The position numbers were made by a program, and so were the translations under genes. Of a stretch of 15,440 nucleotides of DNA, positions 1-7,526 are shown piece after piece. Numbering within the stretch: the stretch's first letter is position 1; each line of letters opens with the position of its first letter. The stretch covers positions 1-15,440 of the forward strand of contig JBBABP010000024.1 of assembly GCA_041657585.1 (NCBI GenBank), in the 5' to 3' direction. The DNA is from JBBABP01 sp041657585. Its GTDB lineage: Bacteria; Patescibacteriota; Gracilibacteria; Absconditabacterales; Absconditicoccaceae. A model generated the notes under the pieces. It was not told the origin of the DNA. It made no database searches and worked only from the letters and a program-made list of their open reading frames with translations.

Positions 1-282
1 TTTGATTCCAGCGCGGTGGCGAACGGACTTTTTGAGTTGTTCTTAACTCCAGCTCTTTTCCACGGTGGGGCTTTCCAGGGAACCATGCGGTTTATCTTTA
101 CATTTTTTATTCCCTCTCTTTTAGTCGGGACTCTACCGGTTGAGGCTGTCCGAAATTTTTCTTTCTCCAAATTGGCTCTCATAGGACTTTTGACTGCGGT
201 CTGGCTATTAATTTCCATTAAGATTTTCGGTCGGGCGACTAGGAAATATGAAAGTTCTAATTTTATGACTTTTGGAAACTAA
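1..282 (+). CDS. ABC-2 type transporter permease, C-terminal part (5' end outside window)
   Basis: The reading frame is open from base 1, so the gene begins upstream; only the last 93 codons are present. The product is very hydrophobic, with two clear membrane segments (RFIFTFFIPSLLVGTLPVEA, and LALIGLLTAVWLLISIKIF) and a basic end ATRKYESS. A hydrophobic segment ending 'FIP...LPVEA', then a last helix and an '(R/K)YES' tail, is how the C-termini of ABC-2 family permeases of the PF06182 type look (often paired with a second permease and an ATPase in a drug or lipid exporter). That family assignment is from memory of the pattern. The partner genes would lie upstream. The base composition is richer in GC than the following AT-rich genes. 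GTG at position 16 is a possible but unlikely internal start. Confidence 0.68.
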   Translation, partial: FDSSAVANGLFELFLTPALFHGGAFQGTMRFIFTFFIPSLLVGTLPVEAVRNFSFSKLALIGLLTAVWLLISIKIFGRATRKYESSNFMTFGN

Positions 283-319
283 TTTTTTACTAATTATATC
301 TAAGACATTAAATAAACAG

Positions 320-350
320 ATTATCCCTGCGGTCTTGCCGCAGGGATAAT
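320..350. terminator. Perfect 13-bp hairpin, probable terminator of the permease gene
   Basis: Bases 320-332 and 338-350 are exact reverse complements around a 5-nt loop (tcttg), with a GC-rich centre (cctgcgg/ccgcagg). It lies 38 bases after the permease stop, where a transcription terminator is expected. The following bases (ttataagagt) are a poor U-tract, so it may instead be an RNA-stabilising 3' hairpin or an interspersed repeat unit. Confidence 0.55.
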
Positions 351-355
351 TTATA

Positions 356-478
356 AGAGTATTAATCTATATAGCGTTTTCGGTATTATTAAAAAAAGGT
401 AAATATATTGATTTTAATAACATCAAGATGGTTTTCTCCTGTTTTGTCCGGAGAGAAGTCTTACGATTTTTATGGTCT
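356..478 (+). pseudogene. Decayed 3' fragment of an AspA/AstE-like gene
   Basis: This stretch matches, base for base over most of its length, the 3' part of the intact gene at 10427-11077 (region about 10907-11031). Read in pieces it gives INLYSVFGIIKKR, then GKYIDF, then VLSGEKSYDFYGL, against VNLYSVFGIIKKR, GKYVNF and VLAGEKAYNFYGL in the intact protein. A 2-base deletion after the AAAAAAA run and another single-base deletion near 439 break the frame, so it cannot be translated as one product. No counterpart of the zinc-site half is present. It is a relic of a duplicated or recombined locus. The following gene here is tyrS; the intact copy is followed by trpS. Confidence 0.85.
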
Positions 479-559
479 ATATAATTTTTACCCCTACTTT
501 TTATAAGAAAGTGGTGGTATTTTTTGTAATATTAACCAGAGGATATGGCTTAGGTACGC

Positions 560-588
560 TTGATTTTTATTGTCAATTAGTCTAATAT
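560..588 (+). promoter_or_regulatory. Promoter of the tyrS operon
   Basis: A TTGATT -35 box (560-565), a 17-base spacer and a TAATAT -10 box (583-588) are well spaced for a housekeeping sigma factor. Transcription would start near 595, giving a leader of about 30 bases before the tyrS ATG. Assigned from sequence match only. Confidence 0.5.
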
Positions 589-625
589 CAATACATAAGA
601 ATGTTTAAATAATAGTTATAAATAT

Positions 626-1807
626 ATGAATATAGACATAAATATTAATAAAATCAGCGATTTGCTAACAAGGGGTGTAGATGAAATTATCGACAAAAAA
701 AGCCTTGAAGATAAATTGAGAAGCGGAAAGCAGTTAAGAGTAAAACTTGGAATTGATCCAACCAGTCCAAATATTCATCTTGGCAGATCAATACCATTGC
801 TTAAGTTGAGAGATTTTCAAGAATTAGGACATCAGATTATTCTGATTATTGGAGATTTTACAGGAACAATTGGTGATACCTCTGATAAGGAAAGTGAAAG
901 GCCAATGTTGTCCCAGGAGATGATACAAAATAATTTAAAAAATTATATAGAGCAGGCCGGTAAAATTATTGATATTGACAAGGCTGAAATATTTTATAAC
1001 AGTAGCTGGTTGGGGGAGTTAAAATATTCCGATATAGGTTACCAGGCTGACCAATTTTCTTTAAATGAATTTATTTCAAGAGAAAATATTAAAAAAAGAT
1101 TGAATGTGGGAAAGAGAATAGTTCTGCGAGAGCTTCTTTACCCATTAATGCAGGCATATGATTCGGTTAAGGTGAAAGCTGATGTTGAACTTGGCGGGAC
1201 TGATCAGAGATTTAATATTTTAGCTGGAAGGACATTACAAAGGGCATATAGCCAAGAACCACAAGATGTAATAACTAATCCTTTAATCGAAGGGCTAGAC
1301 GGAAAAAAGATGAGTTCCAGTTGGGGTAATACTATCAATATTTTTGAGGAGCCTAACAATATGTTCGGAAAGTTGATGACGCTCAATGACGAATTTATTA
1401 TAAGGTATTTTGTGCTTTTGACTAGGTTTGATTTACAAAAAATTAAGGAATATGAAGGTGAAATGAAATCAGGTGCAAATCCGCGAGATTATAAAATGAA
1501 ATTGGCTTTTGAGATAGTTAAATTCTATCATTCAGAAGATGACGCAAAAAAAGCACAAGATTATTTTATTAAAACGGTTAGTAATAAGGAAATTCCTAAG
1601 GATATGCAGATTTTTAAGCCAAAAAACAATGATTTAATTTCTGTATTAGTTGATAGTGGATTGGTTACGAGTAAATCCGATGGAAGAAGGGTTATTTCTC
1701 AAAATGGAGTAAGGATTGATGGTGTAGTCGTGTCTGATTTAGATATAGTGGTAAAAAGAGGTCAAGTTATACAAAAGGGTAAAATAAATTTTATAAAAAT
1801 AAATTAA
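626..1807 (+). CDS. tyrS: Tyrosyl-tRNA synthetase
   Basis: Cytosolic class Ic enzyme that charges tRNA-Tyr with tyrosine using ATP. The 393 residues fit the bacterial TyrRS length. The Rossmann catalytic domain carries the HIGH-box equivalent HLGR at residues 51-54 (after DPTSPNI), the conserved LIIGDFTGTIGD stretch, and the KMSSS loop at 228-232. The last ~60 residues form an S4-type RNA-binding domain (SDGRRVISQNGVRIDG...GQVIQKGK). The sequence style, with LKLRDFQELGH and IGDTSDK, is the TyrZ-like subfamily rather than the E. coli TyrS type. HLGR in place of HLGH replaces the second His of the signature by Arg; I have the impression this variant is common in CPR enzymes. The ATG at 626 has no Shine-Dalgarno motif but gives the right N-terminus. 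First gene of a four-gene operon, 30 bases before the next gene. Confidence 0.96.
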   Translation: MNIDININKISDLLTRGVDEIIDKKSLEDKLRSGKQLRVKLGIDPTSPNIHLGRSIPLLKLRDFQELGHQIILIIGDFTGTIGDTSDKESERPMLSQEMIQNNLKNYIEQAGKIIDIDKAEIFYNSSWLGELKYSDIGYQADQFSLNEFISRENIKKRLNVGKRIVLRELLYPLMQAYDSVKVKADVELGGTDQRFNILAGRTLQRAYSQEPQDVITNPLIEGLDGKKMSSSWGNTINIFEEPNNMFGKLMTLNDEFIIRYFVLLTRFDLQKIKEYEGEMKSGANPRDYKMKLAFEIVKFYHSEDDAKKAQDYFIKTVSNKEIPKDMQIFKPKNNDLISVLVDSGLVTSKSDGRRVISQNGVRIDGVVVSDLDIVVKRGQVIQKGKINFIKIN

Positions 1808-1837
1808 TCAACAACAACTTGTTTAAAGACTGTTTTT

Positions 1838-2998
1838 ATGAAAAAAGGTGAAATTAAGCATAATGTTGCTTTTCTTGATATTAATGGTTTCGCGCACGAG
1901 GGATTTACGAGCGGACTTTTTATTTCCGTAAAGCAAATGTTAAAAAGTTTTATTGATAATAATTGCAATTCTTTTATATTGTCTGTTTCGGAAAAATCAA
2001 AATCCAAAAAGAGTAAAAAAATTTATGGTCTTGGTAGCGAAACATTGGAAGGTATAAGAATAAAAAAATATTTTGTGGAAAAACCACTAGATAAAAATAA
2101 TAATGAAGCCGTAATGGCTGTAAGGATTTTATTGAAAAAGTATAGGCCAAAAATAGTCATAGTTAATACTCCGGCTGTTTTTTTTAATTCATTTCATGCT
2201 CTAGCAGTAAAAGAAGTTATTAGTACTGGGGCAAGAGTTATGACGATTGTTTCAGATGAATTATTTCCCACTTCCCAGAATTATCCCAAAAAAGAAATAG
2301 AAGAGTATTATGAATTAATAAATAAAGGAAGCGTTTACGCGATAAGCAATAGAATTGCAGATAGGTTGAGAGAGGTCAAGGTGGTAGCAAATAAATTTCC
2401 TCAGCTTTTTGATTTTGATAAAATAATATCGAAAAAAAGAAACCCGCGGTATATTACCATGATTAATAGGCACCCGATAAAAGGAATATCTATTTTTAAT
2501 AAAATTGCCAGGAAAATGACTCACGAGAGCTTTCTTTTAGTTGAAAGTTGGCCAGATGTCCCACGGTGGAAAAAAAAATGTAAGAATGTGAGATTTATAA
2601 AATTCAATAAAAATGTTAAAAACATTTACGAAAAAACAAGAATTTTATTAGTTCCATCTTTGTGTAAGGAAGGGATAGCAAGAGTTGTGATAGAATCGAT
2701 GATGAATGGTATACCCGTTATAGCCAATAGGATTGGTAGTTTGCCTGAAATAGATACAAAGTTTATTAATTTTGTTGAGCCACCAAAAAAAATAAAATAT
2801 AAACTTAATAAAACTATTTTGTATCCAGAGGTGGGAAAAAATGAGTTAAATAGAATTGTTGATGAGTATGTGAAAATTATTAACAAGATCAAAAATGGTG
2901 ATAATAAAAATTATGATGATTCTAAAAAAATTGCGTTAAAATATGCCAATGGAAATAAGGTAAAATTTGAAAAAATTATAAAGTCTTTATTGAGATAA
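1838..2998 (+). CDS. GT4-type glycosyltransferase (GT-B fold)
   Basis: Predicted retaining glycosyltransferase of 386 residues, likely moving a sugar from a nucleotide donor to a cell-surface glycan. The N-terminal half is an acceptor-binding Rossmann domain (HNVAFLDINGFAHEGFTSGLF; KPKIVIVNTPAVFF-like strand around residue 105-120). The second half opens with the typical linker strand INRHPIKGISIFNKIARKM (about residues 209-227). It carries the GT4 EX7E motif EGIARVVIE (Glu278 and Glu286) followed by MMNGIPVIANRIGSLPE, which binds the nucleotide sugar. No membrane segment is visible, so it should act at the inner face. The donor and acceptor cannot be read from the sequence. It sits between tyrS (30-base gap) and the next glycosyltransferase (4-base gap), so it is probably cotranscribed. 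It is very AT-rich and Lys-rich, like its neighbours. Confidence 0.85.
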   Translation: MKKGEIKHNVAFLDINGFAHEGFTSGLFISVKQMLKSFIDNNCNSFILSVSEKSKSKKSKKIYGLGSETLEGIRIKKYFVEKPLDKNNNEAVMAVRILLKKYRPKIVIVNTPAVFFNSFHALAVKEVISTGARVMTIVSDELFPTSQNYPKKEIEEYYELINKGSVYAISNRIADRLREVKVVANKFPQLFDFDKIISKKRNPRYITMINRHPIKGISIFNKIARKMTHESFLLVESWPDVPRWKKKCKNVRFIKFNKNVKNIYEKTRILLVPSLCKEGIARVVIESMMNGIPVIANRIGSLPEIDTKFINFVEPPKKIKYKLNKTILYPEVGKNELNRIVDEYVKIINKIKNGDNKNYDDSKKIALKYANGNKVKFEKIIKSLLR

Positions 2999-3002
2999 TT
3001 TT

Positions 3003-4025
3003 ATGGATAAACATTTCTTAATAAAAAATAAATACAGTGATCTCGATTGTCTAACAATTCTAAGAGGACTTATTTATTACAGTATTCTGGAGAAGAAAAA
3101 GATTTTTCTTGATTCGAAATATGACAAAATAATTAGTCTAGTTAAGGAGTTTGGCTTGAATAGATTTTTTATGTTTTCAAAATTTAAGAAAGATTTTGAA
3201 AATTTATCCCTTAATAAATCATATAATAGGGCAAAGAACAATGATTTTTCGTTCTTGCTGTATGATTTAATAAGATCTAGAGTTGAAAATGGTAATTATA
3301 AAAAGCAATATTTAAGTTTTGATTATTCAAAAGTTTATCATTTTAAATTACATGATAGACTTGGAGACGCCTTAAGTATTGTTTGTGGTTTTGAGAATTA
3401 TTGTAAAGATAATGGAGTCAAGACTATCATGATTTCAGGCCCTAAAATATTTAGGGATGTTATTGATTTATTTAATATTGAGCATGTGAAATATATTAAT
3501 GAAAGAGGATCAAAAAATATTGACTATTTATATACCTTAGCAAGTTGGAATTTGCCGTGGATGAAGAGATTTAATGATGTTTTAGTGAATTTATATGGCG
3601 GGAATGGCTGTCGTGACGATGTGGTTTTGCGTCTGAAAGATAATAAAAAAGTTAACAAAAAAGACATAGTCTACTGCCAATTTGACACGGGTTCGTCTAA
3701 TAGGGAATTGATTAAAAATTCGCGCAAGATATTAGATATTTTTAGTAAAGAAAAGAATGTTGTTGTGTTGGGTGGACCAACGACGCCAGATTATATGGGT
3801 AATGACTTTATATATGAAAGAGGAGATTTATCGTTTTTAATAGATAAGCTCCTAGCTTGTAAGCTTTTTATTGGATGCGACAGTGGAATTGGGCACCTCG
3901 CTGGCATCCTTGGTGTTAAATCTGTCATTATAAGTTTTACCGATTACGAACCAGTTTATCATTTTTTTAAAAAATACAAAAAAACAATCACTGTTCCATT
4001 CAATATTATAAATTTATTTAAATAA
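3003..4025 (+). CDS. GT9-type (heptosyltransferase-like) glycosyltransferase
   Basis: Predicted glycosyltransferase of 340 residues. The C-terminal domain carries the family 9 signature: a strand IVYCQFDTGSS, a strand VVVLGG, then LLACKLFIGCDSGIGHLAGILGVKSVII, with Asp293 and His298 at the D-(S/T)-G-x-x-H-L-A motif that in ADP-heptose transferases lines the donor site. The middle LHDRLGDALSIVCGF (about residues 115-130) resembles the 'GD...' opening of the first GT9 domain, but here it is preceded by about 110 residues without a family match that I can see. The sugar is unknown; heptose is not implied in an organism that may lack LPS. The start codon is 4 bases after the previous stop and the next gene begins 5 bases after this stop, so translation is probably coupled. 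No Shine-Dalgarno motif. Confidence 0.75.
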   Translation: MDKHFLIKNKYSDLDCLTILRGLIYYSILEKKKIFLDSKYDKIISLVKEFGLNRFFMFSKFKKDFENLSLNKSYNRAKNNDFSFLLYDLIRSRVENGNYKKQYLSFDYSKVYHFKLHDRLGDALSIVCGFENYCKDNGVKTIMISGPKIFRDVIDLFNIEHVKYINERGSKNIDYLYTLASWNLPWMKRFNDVLVNLYGGNGCRDDVVLRLKDNKKVNKKDIVYCQFDTGSSNRELIKNSRKILDIFSKEKNVVVLGGPTTPDYMGNDFIYERGDLSFLIDKLLACKLFIGCDSGIGHLAGILGVKSVIISFTDYEPVYHFFKKYKKTITVPFNIINLFK

Positions 4026-4030
4026 AAATA

Positions 4031-5704
4031 ATGTTAAATAACGGATACAAAAAAATATTAAAAAAAATTAATAATAAATATTTTCTTTCGCCAAGTGGAT
4101 CAAATTTAGAACATTTCAGTAAACTTGTTATTTTTGCTTTAAAAAAAGTAGTAGATTCACAAGGAGATGGCCCTGTATACAAAGCAAAAAATAAGTCTAG
4201 TATTTTTAATGTTATTAAAAAAGCAAGAATACCTCAAAAAGCAATTACCGATCCTTTTAGAATTTTAGGTAAGCTCCCCTTATATATGAGTGGCTGCGTG
4301 AAACCAAGTAACCCCTATATGGTAAAGAATATTTTGCCCTTGCCGAGTTTTTTGTATCTATCGGTGTATAATGCAATTTCTTTGTATATGCCAAATGCGG
4401 TTACCGGAGAGGATGCCGCGGCCGTTCTTGATGCGGAGATTGCATGCGTTGCCGCCTTATCTAAATTGGCTTGTATTAGTCCAGATAGGTCAGCTGGATT
4501 ATTTACTTTTGGTGGCACTGGTACAAATTTTTATGCAATAAAAATAGGTTTGTCAAAAGCACTGCCAGCTCATAGAAATGATGGAGTGAAGGATGATGCG
4601 GTAATCATGGATTCTAGGGCGGCTCATTATTCCCATTTGACAAGTTTAAATTGGTTGGGTATGGGAGAGAAGAATCAAGTGATAGTTAAATCCAATATTG
4701 ACCAGACGATGAATGTCGTAGATTTTGAAATGAAAGTCAAAGCAGTACTAGAAGAAGGAAAAAAAATTGCCTGTATTGTGTGCTCCGGGGGAACAACCTC
4801 AAATATGGCAATAGATGATATTTATAAAATTTATAAGATTAGAAATAAATTAGTTAAGAAATACAATCTTGATTACGTGCCGCATATTCATTGTGATTCA
4901 GTTGTCGGTTGGGTTTATTTAAATTTTGTTAAATATGATTTTAATAAAAATAAATTAAAATTTTCAAGCTCTGTGTTGCAAAAACTAGAAGGAATTGTTG
5001 AGAAAATTTCAAAAATTAAATACGCCGATTCGTTTGGTGTTGACTTTCATAAAACTGGGTATGTGCCATATATTTCTAGTTTAGTTATTTTTAAAAATAG
5101 AAATAATCTTAACTACATTCAGCATGATAAAAAAAATACAACCCCCTTATTTCATAATAGCGAAGTTTATAATCCTGGAAAATTTACCTTAGAGACTTCT
5201 CGTTCGGGTAGTAATATTTTGGCGACCTGGTTATCTGTCCAGAGTATAGGCGTAGAAGGATTCCAGTCTATAATAGGACATGCGCTAGAAATGTCAAAAC
5301 TAATCCGAGATGAAATAATAAAGAATGAACAATATGGCCTGTATATCGCTAATCAAAAATCATTTGGTAATGATGTTCTTGTTAGATGTTATAAGAGTGG
5401 ACTAAATTCAGAAGAGATGTTTATGTCGGAAATATCCGATGATAAAATTCTTAAAAATAATAATGAATATTTTAGTAAATTTGCTAAATGGTTGCTTGAG
5501 AATGACGCCGAAAAAGAAGATGGAATAGCTCTTAGTAGGTCTTCGGCCGCTTTTTATTCTCACACAGGTGCTCCAGTGCCTGCTTTGAGAATTTATTCAC
5601 TGAATCCTTATTTTAACGGTGATGATGCTAAAATATTGGTAAAAAGACTGGTTGGTTTTAAAAAACAATTTGATAAAATAAATAGACACAGACAAGAGCG
5701 ATAA
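4031..5704 (+). CDS. PLP-dependent group II amino-acid decarboxylase family protein
   Basis: 557-residue fold-type I PLP enzyme of the glutamate/tyrosine/aromatic amino-acid decarboxylase superfamily. Visible active-site pieces in order: FTFGGTGTN (161-166) as the phosphate-binding loop, AHYSH with His199 as the ring-stacking residue, HIHCDSVVGW with Asp289 for the pyridine nitrogen, and DFHKTG with Lys341 as the Schiff-base lysine. The later PGKFTLETSRSG stretch is typical of a long (~550 residue) bacterial subfamily annotated as pyridoxal-dependent decarboxylase or aspartate aminotransferase family. All catalytic residues are intact, so an active decarboxylase is expected; the substrate is not readable. 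It starts 5 bases after the GT9 gene and shares its operon with tyrS and two glycosyltransferases. It may make an amine for a glycan or lipid, or decarboxylate tyrosine as in tyrS-linked tyramine operons; both are inference. Confidence 0.85.
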   Translation: MLNNGYKKILKKINNKYFLSPSGSNLEHFSKLVIFALKKVVDSQGDGPVYKAKNKSSIFNVIKKARIPQKAITDPFRILGKLPLYMSGCVKPSNPYMVKNILPLPSFLYLSVYNAISLYMPNAVTGEDAAAVLDAEIACVAALSKLACISPDRSAGLFTFGGTGTNFYAIKIGLSKALPAHRNDGVKDDAVIMDSRAAHYSHLTSLNWLGMGEKNQVIVKSNIDQTMNVVDFEMKVKAVLEEGKKIACIVCSGGTTSNMAIDDIYKIYKIRNKLVKKYNLDYVPHIHCDSVVGWVYLNFVKYDFNKNKLKFSSSVLQKLEGIVEKISKIKYADSFGVDFHKTGYVPYISSLVIFKNRNNLNYIQHDKKNTTPLFHNSEVYNPGKFTLETSRSGSNILATWLSVQSIGVEGFQSIIGHALEMSKLIRDEIIKNEQYGLYIANQKSFGNDVLVRCYKSGLNSEEMFMSEISDDKILKNNNEYFSKFAKWLLENDAEKEDGIALSRSSAAFYSHTGAPVPALRIYSLNPYFNGDDAKILVKRLVGFKKQFDKINRHRQER

Positions 5705-5714
5705 AAAAGTAATA

Positions 5715-6283
5715 ATGTGTAATTTAAACGGGATTATTACAAACGCGGATGTTTGTGACGCGATTATGAAAAAATTTTCACCAGATAAATTTATTATGGT
5801 GATTTATTTGATAAGGGAGAAATTTTTCATGACGAGATAAATGAAAATTTTCTAAATAATTTGAATGTTGCCTCTGAAAAATAAATTTTTTTAAAAAAAC
5901 GATATTTAAATAAGGGAAGGATTTTATGAATTTGTTGAATATTGTATTGAGAATAATATTGTTTTGATAATTATAAGCATTGGTTGTGATTTTTGTATAA
6001 AAAAATATTAGGGAAAGTGGGCATCTATTTCCCAATAATACTGCTAATACCGCAGTCTGTTAAAATGGCCGTAGGAAAAATACTAGTTATTTGTAATAAA
6101 TAATATGCGTTGGTGAAAAAGATTCGTGGAGTATCCTATATCAGTGGAAGAGTAAAAGTTATTTTTCATCCAATAAAAAAGATCATTTTGTATTTACAGA
6201 AATCTTTTGGCAAGGTGTTTGTTGTTGGTGATGAGTCTAGTGGTTACGAGCTGACATTAGTAGCACATCGCGTTTTTCAATAA
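5715..6283 (+). pseudogene. Degenerate HAD-family phosphatase gene
   Basis: No long frame survives, but translated pieces line up in order with a HAD-IB (MtnX/SerB-like) phosphatase. They are: MCNLNGIITNADVCDAIMKK (frame from 5715), YYGDLFDKGEIFHDEINENF about 80 bases on in a shifted frame, REGFYEFVEYCIENNIVL from 5913, and VFVVGDESSGYELTLVAHRV near 6209-6277, ending at a stop at 6281-6283. The first piece should read DFDGTIT; both catalytic aspartates have become Asn. The motif IV 'GDGxSD' reads GDESSG. Several frameshifts and stops (for example TAA about 5880 and TAG about 6009) separate the pieces. The fragment begins 10 bases after the PLP decarboxylase stop, so it was probably the fifth gene of that operon. 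The family call is by eye from motifs. Confidence 0.78.
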
Positions 6284-6316
6284 ATGAATTATTATTATTT
6301 TGCAAAAATAAAAAAT

Positions 6317-7180
6317 TTATAAATTATTCTCGAGAAAAAGAGACCCGAAGGTATAATCGTTTTCGTTTTTGGTTTTAAATATTTCATGCACACCAAAATC
6401 TTTATTCAACAAATGAGTAATTTTGGCTTTCCAAAAAATATTTTTATAATAGAATGGGTGCAGTAAATAATTTTGTTTGTTGTCAAAAAATTGTTTGTTT
6501 CCCCTAATAGAAAGATTGGATGGTTTGATAAATTGATTATTAATATCTTCCTGGTTATTGATTTGTACAAATTTTGATGGGTTTCGATAGTCAAAAGTGA
6601 TGCTAAATTTGCCGTTGTTTGTCAGATGGTTTTTTATTTTTTTATTAATTTCGATTCTTTCTTTAAGTAGAATGTGCTCATAGACGCAAACCGATACAAT
6701 ATGATCAAATTTATTACTGAATTGAAAGTCGTTAATGTCTGTATTATAATTTTTTAAATCCCAATTTTTTTCTTTCGCAACAAAATTTGCATTGTTGACT
6801 AATTCTTTATTTTTATCAATCGTTACAACCTTGAGCCCCCTGGAAGCTAAATAATATGAGAATAAAGATGAGCTACCCCCTAGGTCTAAAACCCTCTGAC
6901 CTTGTTTGAAGTCGTTGTTTAAAACAAGCCAAACAATTTCCCAATACAAAAACCATGGGAAGTTTTCATCGTCTGGAACGTTGTTTAGTGATTTATAATT
7001 ATAGCCCCTATTAATTTTTTCCTCAAAATCATTGTTTAGGCTAAAAACACCTACCCAAGAGCTTATTTTAAGATTTTCTGATTTTAAATTTGTTATTAAT
7101 TCATTAAGATCTTTGATGATTTTTTGTGCCTCTGGCGTTGTTAAATCGTTAGAGTCCATTGTTTTATTACATGTATTCAT
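6317..7180 (-). CDS. Class I SAM-dependent methyltransferase
   Basis: 287-residue predicted methyltransferase. After about 90 residues of N-terminal extension (Asn/Lys-rich, with FPWFLYWEIVWLVL just before the fold), the Rossmann core shows motif I VLDLGGSSS (97-105), the acidic end of strand 2 at Asp122 (VVTIDKN), motif II-like DHIVSVCVYEHI (159-170) and a following NGKFSITFDYRN strand. The GxGxG loop reads GGSSS, a variant seen in glycan and lipid methyltransferases. The substrate is unknown. It is transcribed toward the decayed operon and away from the FISUMP genes, with a consensus promoter at 7246-7275. ATG at 7180 has no Shine-Dalgarno. Its strong AT-richness matches the glycosyltransferase block, so a role in the same surface pathway is a reasonable inference. 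Confidence 0.8.
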   Translation of the reverse strand: MNTCNKTMDSNDLTTPEAQKIIKDLNELITNLKSENLKISSWVGVFSLNNDFEEKINRGYNYKSLNNVPDDENFPWFLYWEIVWLVLNNDFKQGQRVLDLGGSSSLFSYYLASRGLKVVTIDKNKELVNNANFVAKEKNWDLKNYNTDINDFQFSNKFDHIVSVCVYEHILLKERIEINKKIKNHLTNNGKFSITFDYRNPSKFVQINNQEDINNQFIKPSNLSIRGNKQFFDNKQNYLLHPFYYKNIFWKAKITHLLNKDFGVHEIFKTKNENDYTFGSLFLENNL

Positions 7181-7245
7181 AGCTATATATTTTTTAAATT
7201 ATTATGTAGTTGTTTGGAAAAATATTGCCTAGTTTATCTAATGTT

Positions 7246-7275
7246 ATTATAGTGTTAAAAATCAAAAGATGTCAA
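7246..7275 (-). promoter_or_regulatory. Consensus promoter for the minus-strand methyltransferase
   Basis: Read on the minus strand there is a perfect TTGACA -35 (7270-7275), an 18-base spacer and a perfect TATAAT -10 (7246-7251). Transcription would begin near 7239 and give a leader of about 58 bases before the ATG at 7180. Confidence 0.65.
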
Positions 7276-7445
7276 AGAAGGGCGTCGTGCGAAAGGCGTC
7301 ATATCAAGATTATATTGACCTTCGAAATTTGGACAGAATATCCCGTGTGAAGTAGTTTGGATTAATATTCAACAGATTGGCTAACTTAAGCCGGCTAATA
7401 ATTAGTAACATTTCCGCTAACTTTAACTATAATTGCCCCAATTGA

Positions 7446-7476
7446 TTGACATTTTACCAAAAATATGTAATAATAT
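7446..7476 (+). promoter_or_regulatory. Promoter of the FISUMP lipoprotein-like gene
   Basis: TTGACA at 7446-7451 is a perfect -35. A 17-base spacer leads to AATAAT (7469-7474), with an extended TG one base upstream; the overlapping TAATAT at 7471-7476 (19-base spacer) is an alternative -10. The leader would be about 45 bases. Confidence 0.6.
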
Positions 7477-7526
7477 AGGTAGAAAATTGATCTTTTAAAA
7501 TTAAATAAACCTAAAATAAAGTAATC

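Noticed and set aside
5778..6035. 85-codon frame on the minus strand
   Set aside because: It lies opposite the HAD phosphatase remnant, is low-complexity, has no start signal and no recognisable motif.
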